Part shown: positions 35,628-46,100 of the stretch, piece after piece
Numbering within the stretch: the first letter of the stretch is position 1
Layout of the letters: each line of letters begins with the position of its first letter
Source of the DNA: Sphaerochaeta globosa str. Buddy
Lineage (GTDB): Bacteria > Spirochaetota > Spirochaetia > Sphaerochaetales > Sphaerochaetaceae
Reading direction: 5' to 3'
Assembly: GCF_000190435.1 (NCBI RefSeq)
Contig: NC_015152.1
Coordinates: 2,672,458-2,736,457, forward strand
DNA: 64,000 nucleotides
Made by a program: the position numbers and the translations under genes
Notes under the pieces: model-generated
Databases searched by the model: none
The model's input: the letters and a program-made list of their open reading frames with translations, nothing else
Told to the model about the DNA's origin: nothing

Positions 35628-38600
35628 ATGAAAAAAACCACCATAACGATGCTACTCAGTCTATTCGTGCTTGCCGCAGTCCTGCTCGGCTTCACCGCCT
35701 GCAGTGACATGATGGAAAAGCTGGGGAACATCAGCCTTACCATCGTCCTGGACACCCCCGATGTACAAGTGGCATCCTATAGCTTGGAGGGATTGCACAA
35801 CACTCCCAATACACGTTTTAGCATAAGCGACATCACCCCTCCGAGGCACTCGCTCTCCTCGCTGAAGAAAGGGACGTGGGATCTCACTGTCACCGCCTTC
35901 AACGCCGACGGGGACCAGATCGGCGCCGGCACGAGCCGCGTCGACCTCAAGGAAGGCCAGATAGCGGAGACCACCCTCTTGGTCGTCTTCAACCAGGCCG
36001 TACCCGCCGCAAGCTCCTTCACGTTCTCAGCCCCCACGCGCTTTGACAGTTTTGACGGCATTTTATCCGGGTCGACGGCGAACATGGAGTACCGGCTGGC
36101 ATCGGAGCCGGAAGACACCCCCTATACGGCATGTACTGAAGGTACTACCATTCTGGGGACCGGCACGTACCTGCTCAGGTACGCAGCCGCACACGGCCTG
36201 AGGGCAAGCGAGCCGCTTCGTGTCACCGTGCCGCAGTACCAGCCGATCCAGCTGACCATCGCAGACCCGACGCTGACCACCGGCAAAGTCTATGACGGGA
36301 CGACGGAGGTGTCCGGCACCGTTACGCTTGGAGCCCTCAGCGGGGTACGGGAAACTGACACGGTAACCGTAAGTGCCCGGACAACCTATGACGACAAATC
36401 ATCTGGAAGCGGGAAAACCATCACGCTCACCTACACCCTCGATGGACCTGATGCAGGCAACTACATCAAGCCGGTCGACAAGGCTGTAACGAGATCCATT
36501 GAGAAGAAGCCGCTTACCGTCTCGGGAACAACCATCACCAACTCCAAGGTATATGATGGAGAGACCTTTTCGGCGGTCATCTCCCACGGCGCCCTCTCTG
36601 GAATTGTGACAGGCGATACCGTCACCGTCTCTGCAAGTGCAGCATACAGTGACAACTCTGCAGGGACCGATAAAACAATCACAGTGAGCTATACGCTGGG
36701 TGATACTGATGCCGCTAACTATCTTAAACCAATTGACGATTCCTCCTTCATTGGAGAAATCACCAAGAAGCAACTCACTGTTTCCGGCACTGAACCTATA
36801 CTTGCCAAGCAATACGACGGCACTCCATCAGCTCAGCTACAGAACAGCGGGAATCTCATAGGGGTTGTACCTGGTGATGCTGTGACATTGCAAACAACTT
36901 CAACCTATTCCGACACTACGATAGGAAGTGGAAAACAAATTACCGTCCGCTATGCAATCAGTGGCGATACCACCAATTACTTGGTGCCTGAGAATGCTAC
37001 GTTCAATGGCGGGCAGATCACACAAAAGCAACTCACTGTTTCGAATCTTGCCCTTACTTCCAGCAAGGTGTATGACGGCACGACCTCTGTAGCATCCCCC
37101 ACATTTTCTTTCGATGGAAAGGTCCTGGGCGAGGATGTACGGGTGACGGCAACTGCAACCTATGATTCACCTACTGCGGGAAATGCAAAGCAAATCACCG
37201 TTGCCTACGCCCTGGAGGGAATCGACAAGGGCAACTATCTCAAGCCAATCGACCCAGCAGCCACCATTGCGGGTGTAATCTCCAAGAAACAATTGACGGC
37301 CAGAGGGACAGAGCTCACCCTGACCAAGGTATATGATGGAAATACTGCTGCAGCAATCACGGTGTCCGGTACGCTCTCGGGCATTGCAGCAGGTGATGCA
37401 GTCGATTTCAGCGTCACTGCCGCCTATACCTCGGAAACAGCGGGTGAAAACAAAGATATCATTGTTGTCTACTCGCTTACCGGTGATGCAAAGGATAATT
37501 ACATCAAGCCGGAGAGCTATGTGCGCTCAGGCGTAATTCAGAAACGGCAACTACAGGTGACCACACCGACAACAGTAGCAACGACGAAAATCTATGACAG
37601 GACGCTGAGTGCACAGATTACGCAATACAGCAGCCTCAGTGGTGTTATTCCAGGAGACACGGTGACGTTGGCAACAACGGCTGCATATGTGACGAAATCT
37701 GCAGAGATAGATAAATCGATTTGGGTGCATTACACCATCGCTGGTGCCGATGAGAGCAACTACATACAACCCGCTGATGTTTTAGCAACAAGTCAGGGAG
37801 TTATCACCAAGAAGCAGCTTACCGTTACAGGAACAACCATCACAGCAAGCAAAGTATATAACGGGACGACTTCCGCTGCGGTGGGATTACCCGGCTCATT
37901 GGCAGGTGTTGTTTCCGGTGATTCAGTGTACGTATCAGCAACAGCTGCCTACGATACAAAAGCGGCAGGCACAGGCAAGCCCATTACTCTCACGTACACC
38001 TTATTCGGAACAGACCAGAACAACTACTTCAAACCAGTTGACTCAATTGCATCACAAGCAGGTGTGATTACCCCAAAACAACTTGATGCCAGGATTGAAG
38101 ACTATGTTTCCACCAAGGTGTATGACGGTACCACTTCTGCAACAGCTCCCCAAATAACTCTGATTGGAAAGCTTTCGCCCGATACTGTAACAGTAACGAC
38201 AACAGCTACTTATGACTCTGCTGCAGCAGTGACCAATAAAGTGATTGGACTTGTGTTCACGCTTTCAGGAGACGACAAGAACAACTATCTCAAGCCAATT
38301 GACATGGTATTGACAAGAGCAGGCTCAATCTCAAAGAAGCAGCTTACGATTAGTGATCCTACCTTGGAGACAATAACAAAGGTCTACGATGGCACAACAG
38401 CTGTCGCTGGTACCGTCACACCAGGGACTCTCTCCGGCGTGGTGTCAGGAGAAGAGGTTACCGTAGAAGCTGCTGCAAGCTATGAGTCGGCCGACGTTAC
38501 CTATGCAACGAGTGGTTATAATAAGATCACAGTCAAATACACGTTGGATGGCCCCAATGCAAGCAATTACGCCCCACCAGTCTGGGCTTTCCCTTGGGGA

Positions 38601-39965
38601 TCCATTGAGAAGAAACAACTGAGCGTCATCGGCACTGTCTTCCCTGCATCAAAGGTGTATGATAAAACATCTACAATCACCATCACATCACAAGGGACGC
38701 TGTCCGGTGTGATTGGAAGTGATGTTGTAACTCTGAGCAATGTTGTTGCATATTTCTCTGGTATTGCTAGTGATGATGTAGGAACCAACAAGGCCGTTAC
38801 CATTAACTATACCATCAGCGGGACTCATGCCAACAATTACTACCTGAATAGTGATACAAGCAAAACTGCCTCAATTACCGCAGCAGTTTTGACTGCAACG
38901 GTGGGAGACTATACCCAGCAATACGGATCTGCTGTCCCTGCCTTCACCGTCAATGTCACCGGCTTTGTTGCAGGGGATAGCGCTACCAATATATGGGGAT
39001 ATACCGCTCCTACTGCAACAGCAGGAACCAATTCCTCCTCTGCTGCAGGAACCTACACGATTCGCATATCAGGAGGCAGCGCCCCCAACTACAGCTTCAC
39101 TATGACTGACACGGGAACTCTGACCATCCAGAAGCCTGCCGGCCCTGCAATCAGTGATACCATAATGGGCTATATTCCTGCGTCTCCTGCAAGCCAGACG
39201 GTCATCAACGTTACAGGGTTCTCTACGAACTTAACTAACCTCGAGGCGGCTGTTGCCATCAATGGTTCAACATTCAGCAGTTATGTCGATATTGCAGTAG
39301 ATAGTCGTAATCGTGCAATGATAGTCCCCACTACGACGGTAACTACTGCTACCAAAGTCCGGATCAGAGTGAAAGAGACAGACATTCTAGCGGCAGGACC
39401 TGCAAAGGAGATTGCTCTCACCTCCCAAGCCCTTGCGATCGGAGACTATTATCAGGGTGGTATTGTGGCCTATTTCTTTGTAAGTGGGGACCCTGGCTAC
39501 ATAGCTGGGCAAGTTCATGGTTTGATTGCAGCAACAAATGACGTTTCATCCACAGGAGTTGCTTGGTCGAATAGTACGACTACCATTGTGGGAACATCAT
39601 CAGGTATCGGAACAGGATTGAATAATACCAATCAAATTGTTACGTCAATCGGCTCTTCAGCGTCATCCTATGCTGCAGGTATGACTCGCAACTACAGGGG
39701 AGGTGGATATTCCGACTGGTTCCTGCCTTCAAAAGATGAACTATATAAAATGCGCTTAGCGTTTGTTTCTATCGGTAATTTCGCATCACCAGCATCATTC
39801 TATTGGAGTTCCACTGAGGAAAAGGCGTGGTCGCGCGAAGAAACGGCATATACAGGTGATACAGTGCATGCGATAGAATTCAATCCCAATAGTGGCAATT
39901 CAATATTGGTTTCAAATTCTCCGAAAACATACGCTTACTTCGTCCGTCCCGTCCGAAATTTCTAG
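35628..39965 (+). CDS. Giant surface lipoprotein with ten YDG repeats, MBG and DUF1566-type domains (cassette copy 1)
   Basis: 1445 residues. The signal peptide ends in lipobox GFTAC (Cys25). Residues 30-205 are an N-terminal domain shared with the paralogue. From about 207 to 1087 there are ten YDG-type repeats of about 88 residues, each with a KVYDGTT-like start, GD-V-V strand, NY-KP near the end and a closing KKQLTV strand. One MBG-type domain follows (1087-1169, VGDYTQQYGSAVPAF). After a linker, the last 180 residues form a DUF1566-type domain (YSDWFLPSKDELYKM, FYWSSTEE, FVRPVRNF). Such repeat stalks with a terminal lectin-like tip are typical of adhesins, so attachment or ligand binding is inferred. 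It is the last gene of the cassette. Confidence 0.88.
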   Translation: MKKTTITMLLSLFVLAAVLLGFTACSDMMEKLGNISLTIVLDTPDVQVASYSLEGLHNTPNTRFSISDITPPRHSLSSLKKGTWDLTVTAFNADGDQIGAGTSRVDLKEGQIAETTLLVVFNQAVPAASSFTFSAPTRFDSFDGILSGSTANMEYRLASEPEDTPYTACTEGTTILGTGTYLLRYAAAHGLRASEPLRVTVPQYQPIQLTIADPTLTTGKVYDGTTEVSGTVTLGALSGVRETDTVTVSARTTYDDKSSGSGKTITLTYTLDGPDAGNYIKPVDKAVTRSIEKKPLTVSGTTITNSKVYDGETFSAVISHGALSGIVTGDTVTVSASAAYSDNSAGTDKTITVSYTLGDTDAANYLKPIDDSSFIGEITKKQLTVSGTEPILAKQYDGTPSAQLQNSGNLIGVVPGDAVTLQTTSTYSDTTIGSGKQITVRYAISGDTTNYLVPENATFNGGQITQKQLTVSNLALTSSKVYDGTTSVASPTFSFDGKVLGEDVRVTATATYDSPTAGNAKQITVAYALEGIDKGNYLKPIDPAATIAGVISKKQLTARGTELTLTKVYDGNTAAAITVSGTLSGIAAGDAVDFSVTAAYTSETAGENKDIIVVYSLTGDAKDNYIKPESYVRSGVIQKRQLQVTTPTTVATTKIYDRTLSAQITQYSSLSGVIPGDTVTLATTAAYVTKSAEIDKSIWVHYTIAGADESNYIQPADVLATSQGVITKKQLTVTGTTITASKVYNGTTSAAVGLPGSLAGVVSGDSVYVSATAAYDTKAAGTGKPITLTYTLFGTDQNNYFKPVDSIASQAGVITPKQLDARIEDYVSTKVYDGTTSATAPQITLIGKLSPDTVTVTTTATYDSAAAVTNKVIGLVFTLSGDDKNNYLKPIDMVLTRAGSISKKQLTISDPTLETITKVYDGTTAVAGTVTPGTLSGVVSGEEVTVEAAASYESADVTYATSGYNKITVKYTLDGPNASNYAPPVWAFPWGSIEKKQLSVIGTVFPASKVYDKTSTITITSQGTLSGVIGSDVVTLSNVVAYFSGIASDDVGTNKAVTINYTISGTHANNYYLNSDTSKTASITAAVLTATVGDYTQQYGSAVPAFTVNVTGFVAGDSATNIWGYTAPTATAGTNSSSAAGTYTIRISGGSAPNYSFTMTDTGTLTIQKPAGPAISDTIMGYIPASPASQTVINVTGFSTNLTNLEAAVAINGSTFSSYVDIAVDSRNRAMIVPTTTVTTATKVRIRVKETDILAAGPAKEIALTSQALAIGDYYQGGIVAYFFVSGDPGYIAGQVHGLIAATNDVSSTGVAWSNSTTTIVGTSSGIGTGLNNTNQIVTSIGSSASSYAAGMTRNYRGGGYSDWFLPSKDELYKMRLAFVSIGNFASPASFYWSSTEEKAWSREETAYTGDTVHAIEFNPNSGNSILVSNSPKTYAYFVRPVRNF

Positions 39966-39972
39966 TATACCC

Positions 39973-40004
39973 TACCTCTGCCAAGCATCTGCTTGGCGGG
40001 GGTA
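39973..40004 (+). terminator. Terminator of cassette copy 1
   Basis: A 15-bp stem (39973-39987 with 39990-40004, containing CCAAGCA/TGCTTGG) directly after the giant lipoprotein stop, followed by TTTTCC. Confidence 0.82.
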
Positions 40005-40155
40005 TTTTCCTTAGTACCATGCTGGGTATTACCCGTTTATAATCGGTTAATCCGGCTGTTCTTACACACTTCTCACAAGTTTGTAATAGACTTCTGTTCA
40101 GTTATACGGTAGAGTATTTTAGTTAAAACTAAGGTTTGTTCTGCAAGGATACTGT

Positions 40156-40902
40156 ATGCTGGATATTGCCATCTGTGATGATGATCCCACCCAATTGAGC
40201 CTGCTTGCCTCCTATACAGAAGAGTTTATCCAGGCAAACGCAATCGGGGCTGTAATCCACCAATTCGATCACCCCGACAGACTTTTATCCAAGTGTGAAA
40301 AACAACACTATCATCTCTACATCCTGGATATAGTAATGCCCATGATCAACGGGTTGGAAGTGGGAAAAGCAATCAGGGAATACGATCAGGAAGCATTCAT
40401 ACTCTACGCCACCAATGAACCAAACTTCGCGCTGCAATCATTTGCAACACACCCCATCAATTACTTGATCAAGCCCATCGACAAGCAACAATTCTACAGT
40501 ACCCTGCAACTGGTTGTCTCCAAGTTGAATCTTTCAGAGGAGAAAACTTGCCTTATAAAAACTCGTGAGGGAATCCGGGTAATCCGATACTCGGAAATCC
40601 TCTCTTGTGAATACTCAAAACACACCGTGACCTATACGCTCACGAGGCAGCGATGCTTTACCACGTGCGTGATCAAAGGTACATTTTCACAGCATATCGA
40701 GCCCCTGCTGCAAGACTCGCGTTTCATCAGGCCGCACGTCTCCTATGTGCTGAATATGGAACATGTTGACAGCTTTACCAAGTCTCAATTCACGCTCCGG
40801 TCGGGACAGAGCATTCCCATAGCAACAAACCACTATGAGGCAGTACGAATTGGTTACATGCAGTATCTGGTTGCAAAGGAAACTGAACGATGCAGGACCT
40901 GA
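40156..40902 (+). CDS. LytTR-family response regulator (cassette copy 2)
   Basis: 248 residues, paralogue of 32359-33093 throughout. Receiver with AICDDDP, the phospho-acceptor Asp in LYILDIVMP and YLIKPIDKQ; C-terminal LytTR domain (YSKHTVTYTLTRQRCFTTCV, RFIRPHVSYVLNMEHVD). The DNA-binding half has diverged more than the receiver, which would let the two copies keep separate targets. Its 3' end overlaps the kinase gene by 13 bases. Confidence 0.92.
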   Translation: MLDIAICDDDPTQLSLLASYTEEFIQANAIGAVIHQFDHPDRLLSKCEKQHYHLYILDIVMPMINGLEVGKAIREYDQEAFILYATNEPNFALQSFATHPINYLIKPIDKQQFYSTLQLVVSKLNLSEEKTCLIKTREGIRVIRYSEILSCEYSKHTVTYTLTRQRCFTTCVIKGTFSQHIEPLLQDSRFIRPHVSYVLNMEHVDSFTKSQFTLRSGQSIPIATNHYEAVRIGYMQYLVAKETERCRT

Positions 40903-42176
40903 TCAGCAACATCCTACGGGGAAGTGTTACGGCTGTCATGAACGTCCTGCTCCTCTTCACCCTGACCAAATCAAAATACGGAAGGACCAGTACCATCGTC
41001 GCGGCAACCCTGGTATTCCTGGCCGATATCTGTTCGACTATGTATCTATACCTGTATGCCGACCTCACAGCAGTATCACACGTAAATCTGCTTACCATCA
41101 TCATACTGGGCATTTTTCTCAAACCCTTATCCAAAACAAGCACCATGCAGTGGGCATTCAACTATCTGACAACGATGAACATCATGATTATGATCGTCAT
41201 CGCCAGTTTCCAAATTGGAATGCTTTTTCCCTTCATTCCTCACATTCATACACTCTCGCGCTTGGTTCTCTATGTGCTGGTAATTTTCTTATTCAATCGA
41301 TACCTGCTTCCACTCTATCGGTCTGCGGCCGATAACTGGCCGATATTCTCAGTCTTGGTAATTTGCCTCTTTTTGATCCTCTCTTATCCCTTTTATGCAA
41401 CCACCGATATAGTTGGAACCTTACAGACGTATCGCTGGCCGCTCTTATTGCTTGTCGTTCTTGCAACAGCGGCATACGGGACCATTTTCTATTCACTCAA
41501 GCGTTATAGTGTAATACACGCCTTGGAGACGGAAAACCTGAGCATGCAGTACGAAAAAACCCTACTCTCCCAAGCAGCTTCCACGATGGCGCAGAAACTT
41601 GATCTCATGGATAAGGTTGTCTACCAGAACAACCTTGCATCTCATGACCGCCGACATATATACGGTATGCTGCTGCAATTGTTGCAGCAAGGCGAAACCC
41701 AGGAAGCGATAGGTTGCCTACAAGTACAGCTTGCAACAAAACAACCGGCAACGAAAGTCTATTGTGAGAATACAGCAGTAAATGCAGTAACCAGTTATTA
41801 TGCTGAAATGGCAGAACAACAAGGGGTACAGACAACTATAAACCTGTCTGTGCCGGCTCAACTTCCCTTCGATTCTCTCGAGTTTTCCATGGTTATCGCA
41901 AATCTTTTGGAGAATGCAATAGAAGGCACACTGTCCATTCAGGAAGACCGAAAGAAATGTATTTCTTTCCATTGCTTTCAAAAAGGGCGAATTCTGTTGG
42001 AAATCACAAACCCATGCAGGGAGAATATCGTCCTCGATGCTGATGGTCTGCCTATAAGTAACAGGGAAGGCCATGGTATCGGGACCAAAAGCGTCGTCGC
42101 GTTTGCAGCGAAGTACCATGCCGAGCTTATCTATAACATCGATCAGGGAATATTTACCGTACAACTGTTCATGTAA
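40890..42176 (+). CDS. GHKL-type sensor histidine kinase (cassette copy 2)
   Basis: 428 residues, paralogue of 33090-34379 with the same plan: about seven transmembrane helices, the phospho-His box NNLASHDRRHIYGMLLQLL, N box VIANLLENAIEG and G box EGHGIGTKSVVAFAAKYHAE. The membrane part has changed more than the catalytic part, compatible with altered signal recognition. Both kinases begin with an almost identical MQDLxSNILRGSVT stretch. Confidence 0.9.
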   Translation: MQDLISNILRGSVTAVMNVLLLFTLTKSKYGRTSTIVAATLVFLADICSTMYLYLYADLTAVSHVNLLTIIILGIFLKPLSKTSTMQWAFNYLTTMNIMIMIVIASFQIGMLFPFIPHIHTLSRLVLYVLVIFLFNRYLLPLYRSAADNWPIFSVLVICLFLILSYPFYATTDIVGTLQTYRWPLLLLVVLATAAYGTIFYSLKRYSVIHALETENLSMQYEKTLLSQAASTMAQKLDLMDKVVYQNNLASHDRRHIYGMLLQLLQQGETQEAIGCLQVQLATKQPATKVYCENTAVNAVTSYYAEMAEQQGVQTTINLSVPAQLPFDSLEFSMVIANLLENAIEGTLSIQEDRKKCISFHCFQKGRILLEITNPCRENIVLDADGLPISNREGHGIGTKSVVAFAAKYHAELIYNIDQGIFTVQLFM

Positions 42177-42336
42177 TATCTAAGTAGAAAAACATACTAT
42201 TTATGTAAATCCGAGTTCTTGCTGTGAGTAATCAGCTAGAATTTATTCCAAATTTTCTGACAAACGACTCAGTACTTTGTTCTTTTATCAACAGAGAGAC
42301 AATTACAAAGGTCGTTCTTGCACGAGGGGTTTAACC

Positions 42337-43167
42337 ATGAAACTCAGCGTTCGGACAGCGGTTTGTACTGCGCTCCTGCTTCTTGCATCTTCTCTATCGA
42401 TTTATGCTTCGGCTTCACCCTTGCCGATTGTAATCAAACCGACCTCCGAGCAGGTTGTGGCAATCCGGTACCAAACCGGACACAAAGCAAAAGGACCTTG
42501 GAAAGAGGTGAATGCCGACCATCCCATCCTGTCACTTCAAGCATTCGACAGTATACAGGATGTCCTCTTCGTTCAGCAAAAAGAACCAAACAAGGGTTGG
42601 AGCCGTAGCTATGAGTACCGGTACGACGAGCAGACAAACAGCTGGGACGTAACGCTGCCGACTCTCAAGAAACCGTTGTTCATTGACTCGATGGAGCTTA
42701 AACCGTATGCGTTGTTCCCGACAAATTCGAGTTCCACGCTTTATTCCTCAGTGATCGGGGGAGCTGTCAAGTTCAACCTCAGCGTCGACGAACACAAGCC
42801 CTTGTACGGATACGTGGAAGGCGCATACAGCCGAGGACCTTCAAAGTCTGATTGGGTTAATGTGATGCAGGCGGTCAACATTTCAGCAGGGTTTGGTTAC
42901 AGGATACGTTTGGGAAAGAGCGTGGATCTTGCACCTGAGGCGGGCTACGGCTTGGTCCTCCACATCCTCGACGGCGACCAAGACCTGGATGGGACGGATT
43001 CGCTTGAGGTTTTTGTCGACCAGCAGGCACGCCTTGCGCTCACCTTCAGCTACACATTCTGTGAAGCTCATGCATTCTTCATCGCTCCTTTGGGTGTCAT
43101 GTTCTTCGAGAAATCAAGGGTCGCAGCACTGTATGGCGTCCAAGCTGGAATGCGCTTCAACTTCTAG
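42337..43167 (+). CDS. Outer-membrane barrel protein with single N-terminal module (cassette copy 2)
   Basis: 276 residues from ATG 42337 (MKLSVRTAVCTALLLLASSL), preceded by gaggggttt. The open frame starts at 42277, but the signal peptide aligns with the paralogue from 42337. One N-terminal module (IVIKPTSEQVVAIRYQTG up to YEYRYDEQ) is present against two in copy 1. The barrel follows (YVEGAYSRGPSKSDWVNVMQ, nearly the same as copy 1), ending in VQAGMRFNF. It lies 9 bases upstream of the second giant lipoprotein gene. Confidence 0.8.
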   Translation: MKLSVRTAVCTALLLLASSLSIYASASPLPIVIKPTSEQVVAIRYQTGHKAKGPWKEVNADHPILSLQAFDSIQDVLFVQQKEPNKGWSRSYEYRYDEQTNSWDVTLPTLKKPLFIDSMELKPYALFPTNSSSTLYSSVIGGAVKFNLSVDEHKPLYGYVEGAYSRGPSKSDWVNVMQAVNISAGFGYRIRLGKSVDLAPEAGYGLVLHILDGDQDLDGTDSLEVFVDQQARLALTFSYTFCEAHAFFIAPLGVMFFEKSRVAALYGVQAGMRFNF

Positions 43168-43176
43168 GAAAAAACC

Positions 43177-46100
43177 ATGAAAAACATCAATACAACACTA
43201 TCAATCATATCTATCGTGATACTTTGCACTCTGCTTAGCTTCGTTGGTTGCAGCGATATGATGGCTACGCTTGGGAACATCAGTCTGACCATCGATTTGG
43301 ACACTCCCGAAGTTGAGGTGGCCTCTTATACCTTGGAGGGGAATTTAGTCGATACGGCTACCAGATTCACCCTGAACAATATAACCCCGCCAAGGCATAC
43401 ACTCACTGAACTGAAGCAGGGAAGATGGAACCTAAGCGTTAAAGCGTTCGACGACCAAGGCAGTCAGATAGGAATCGGGACCAAGGCGGTCGATCTCAAA
43501 GAAGGCCAGATTGTCGACACCTCGCTTTTGGTGGTATTCAGCCAGAGCACGCCGCTGGCAAGTGCGTTCACCATCACAGGACCCTCGCGTCACGATTCCA
43601 GAGAGGGTTCAGTCGCAGGAACAACGGTGAAGATGGAGTACCGACTTGCTTCAGCTGCCGAGGATGCTCCCTTTAGCGCCTGCTCTGCTGGTATCACCTT
43701 GCTTATACCGGGGACATACAAAGTCAGATATGCTGCTGCACATGGTCTTCAGGCTAGCGAATGTCTTACCGTCACCGTCCCTGCATACACGCCGATTCAG
43801 CTGACGATAACCAGTACCTCTCTGACCACGACCAAGGAATATGACGGGACGAATACCGTGCAAGGAAGCATTACACCGGGAACTCTGAGTGGTATGCTCA
43901 GCGGGGATGAGGTGACTGTTCACACACAAGCTGTCTATGATTCTTCCTCTGTAGGGAACAGTAAAACCATCACCGTTACCTACTTCCTTGGAGGCGCTGA
44001 TGCAAACAACTATCTCAAGCCGGTCGACGCAGCGGTGACAGGCATCATTCAGCAAAAGCAGCTCTCCATCACAGGAACCAGTGTTGATACTTCCAAGGAG
44101 TATGACAATGCAACCAGAGCCGAGGTTTCCAACCTAGGAAGCTTGGTTGGCGTCATTGGCTCGGAACAGGTCTCGGTAACTGCCTCAGCTGTGTATAGAG
44201 ACAAAAATGCAGGAACGGGCAAGCAGATCACCGTTACCTATGCCCTCACTGGTGATGACAAGGACAACTACCTCAAGCCAGTCGACGACGCAAGTTTTGC
44301 GGGTACGATAACCAGGAAAGCACTTACTGCCAATCTTCCTTCCATCCAACTATCCAAGGAGTATGATGGCACAACAGCTGTTTTTACGACATCCGGAAGC
44401 CTCGACGAAGATGATGTGATACCTGGTGACGATGTGCAAATTCATGCCCAGGCTTCCTATAACTCGGCAACCGCGGGTGATGAGAAGACAATTACAGTAA
44501 CCTATAACCTCAGAGGTGATGATGCCAATAACTATACGTTACTGGCAGATTCTTCCAACAGTAGCCTCCCGGGAGTAATCTCCAAGAGGCGGCTGACGGC
44601 CACTGTTGGAAATCATACAAAGATATACGGTCAAGCAAATCCCTCATTCACTGTGAATGTTACAGGTTTCGTGAACGGAGAGACGGCCTCAACAGCCGGC
44701 GACTATGTTGCACCGATTGCATCTACTGCAGCCACTACCACCACCGATACGGGAAACTATGAAATCTCCATATCGGGAGGAAGTGCAACCAACTACAGCT
44801 TCAATACCAGCGATACAGGTACGTTGACGATCAACAAGGCCACGTATGATATGAGCGCAGTCTCTTTCACCGACAAGACGGTTACGTACAACGGGACCGA
44901 GCAGAGCCTGCCCATTTCCGGGACTCTGCCTTCAGGCGTTACTGTTTCCTACACCGACAATGCGAAGACCGATGCAGGAACCTACACCGCTACCGCTCAT
45001 TTCAGCGGCGATGCCACCAATTACGAGGCCATTGCCGACAAGACGGCTACGCTGACGATCAACAAGGCTGTTTTGACAGCGACGGTGGGAGACTACTCAA
45101 AGACTTATGGAACTGCGAACCCTGTATTCACTGTATCCGTTACGGGCTTTGTGAACGGCGAGACGGCCTTAACAGCCGGCGACTATGTTGCACCGACTGC
45201 ATCTACTGCAGCCACTACCACCACCGATACGGGAAACTATGAAATCTCCATATCGGGAGGAAGTGCAACCAACTACAGCTTCAATACCAGCGATACAGGT
45301 ACGCTGATCATCGAACCAATCACTATGACGGGCTCTGTCATCCTTACTGGCAGCTGGACGTATGGCGAGACCCTCACAGCTGTTCCAACTCTCACAAATG
45401 CCGGGCCTGCTCCAACCTATATATGGGTGCGTAATGGTGGGCTTATAGCTGGTGCAACAGAATCTACGTATACTTTGACTGAAGCTGATATCGGGTATTC
45501 CATCAAAGTAGCTATCAATGCGACAGCGGGTAACTATAAGGGTCAGGTTGTAAGCACAGCAGCAAACATATCAAAAGCTGCAGGAGCTTCTTTCAGCGGA
45601 ACCATCAGTGCATACTATCCGTATTCACCTGCAACAAAGACAATCGTCAACGTAACTGGCTTTGATGTTAATCAGACAGGACTGGAGGCAAATATCTCTA
45701 CGGATGGGACGACGTATGGATCATATGATGAACTCGAAATCGACAGTCGGGGCAGGGCCATGATATCAACAACTTCCGCTACAAAAGTCAAAATCAGGTA
45801 TAAGGAGACACCAACAGCCTTCCCAGGAGCTGACCTAGTGCTCAACGTCGCAGAGCAAGACTTGGCAATCGGAGACTACTACGCAGGAGGTGTGGTAGGG
45901 TACATCTACCAAACCTACGATCCTGGGTACGTAGAAGGACAACTGCATGGCTTGATCGCAGCCAAATCTGATACGTCTACCAATGGAAGTAAATGGTCCA
46001 CTAATACTACATTGACTATTGGCACGGGAATCGGAATCGGAACGGGATCATCTAATACCGATGCCATCATCCTGGCCCTTGGTGGCAGCGAGATAGGTAT

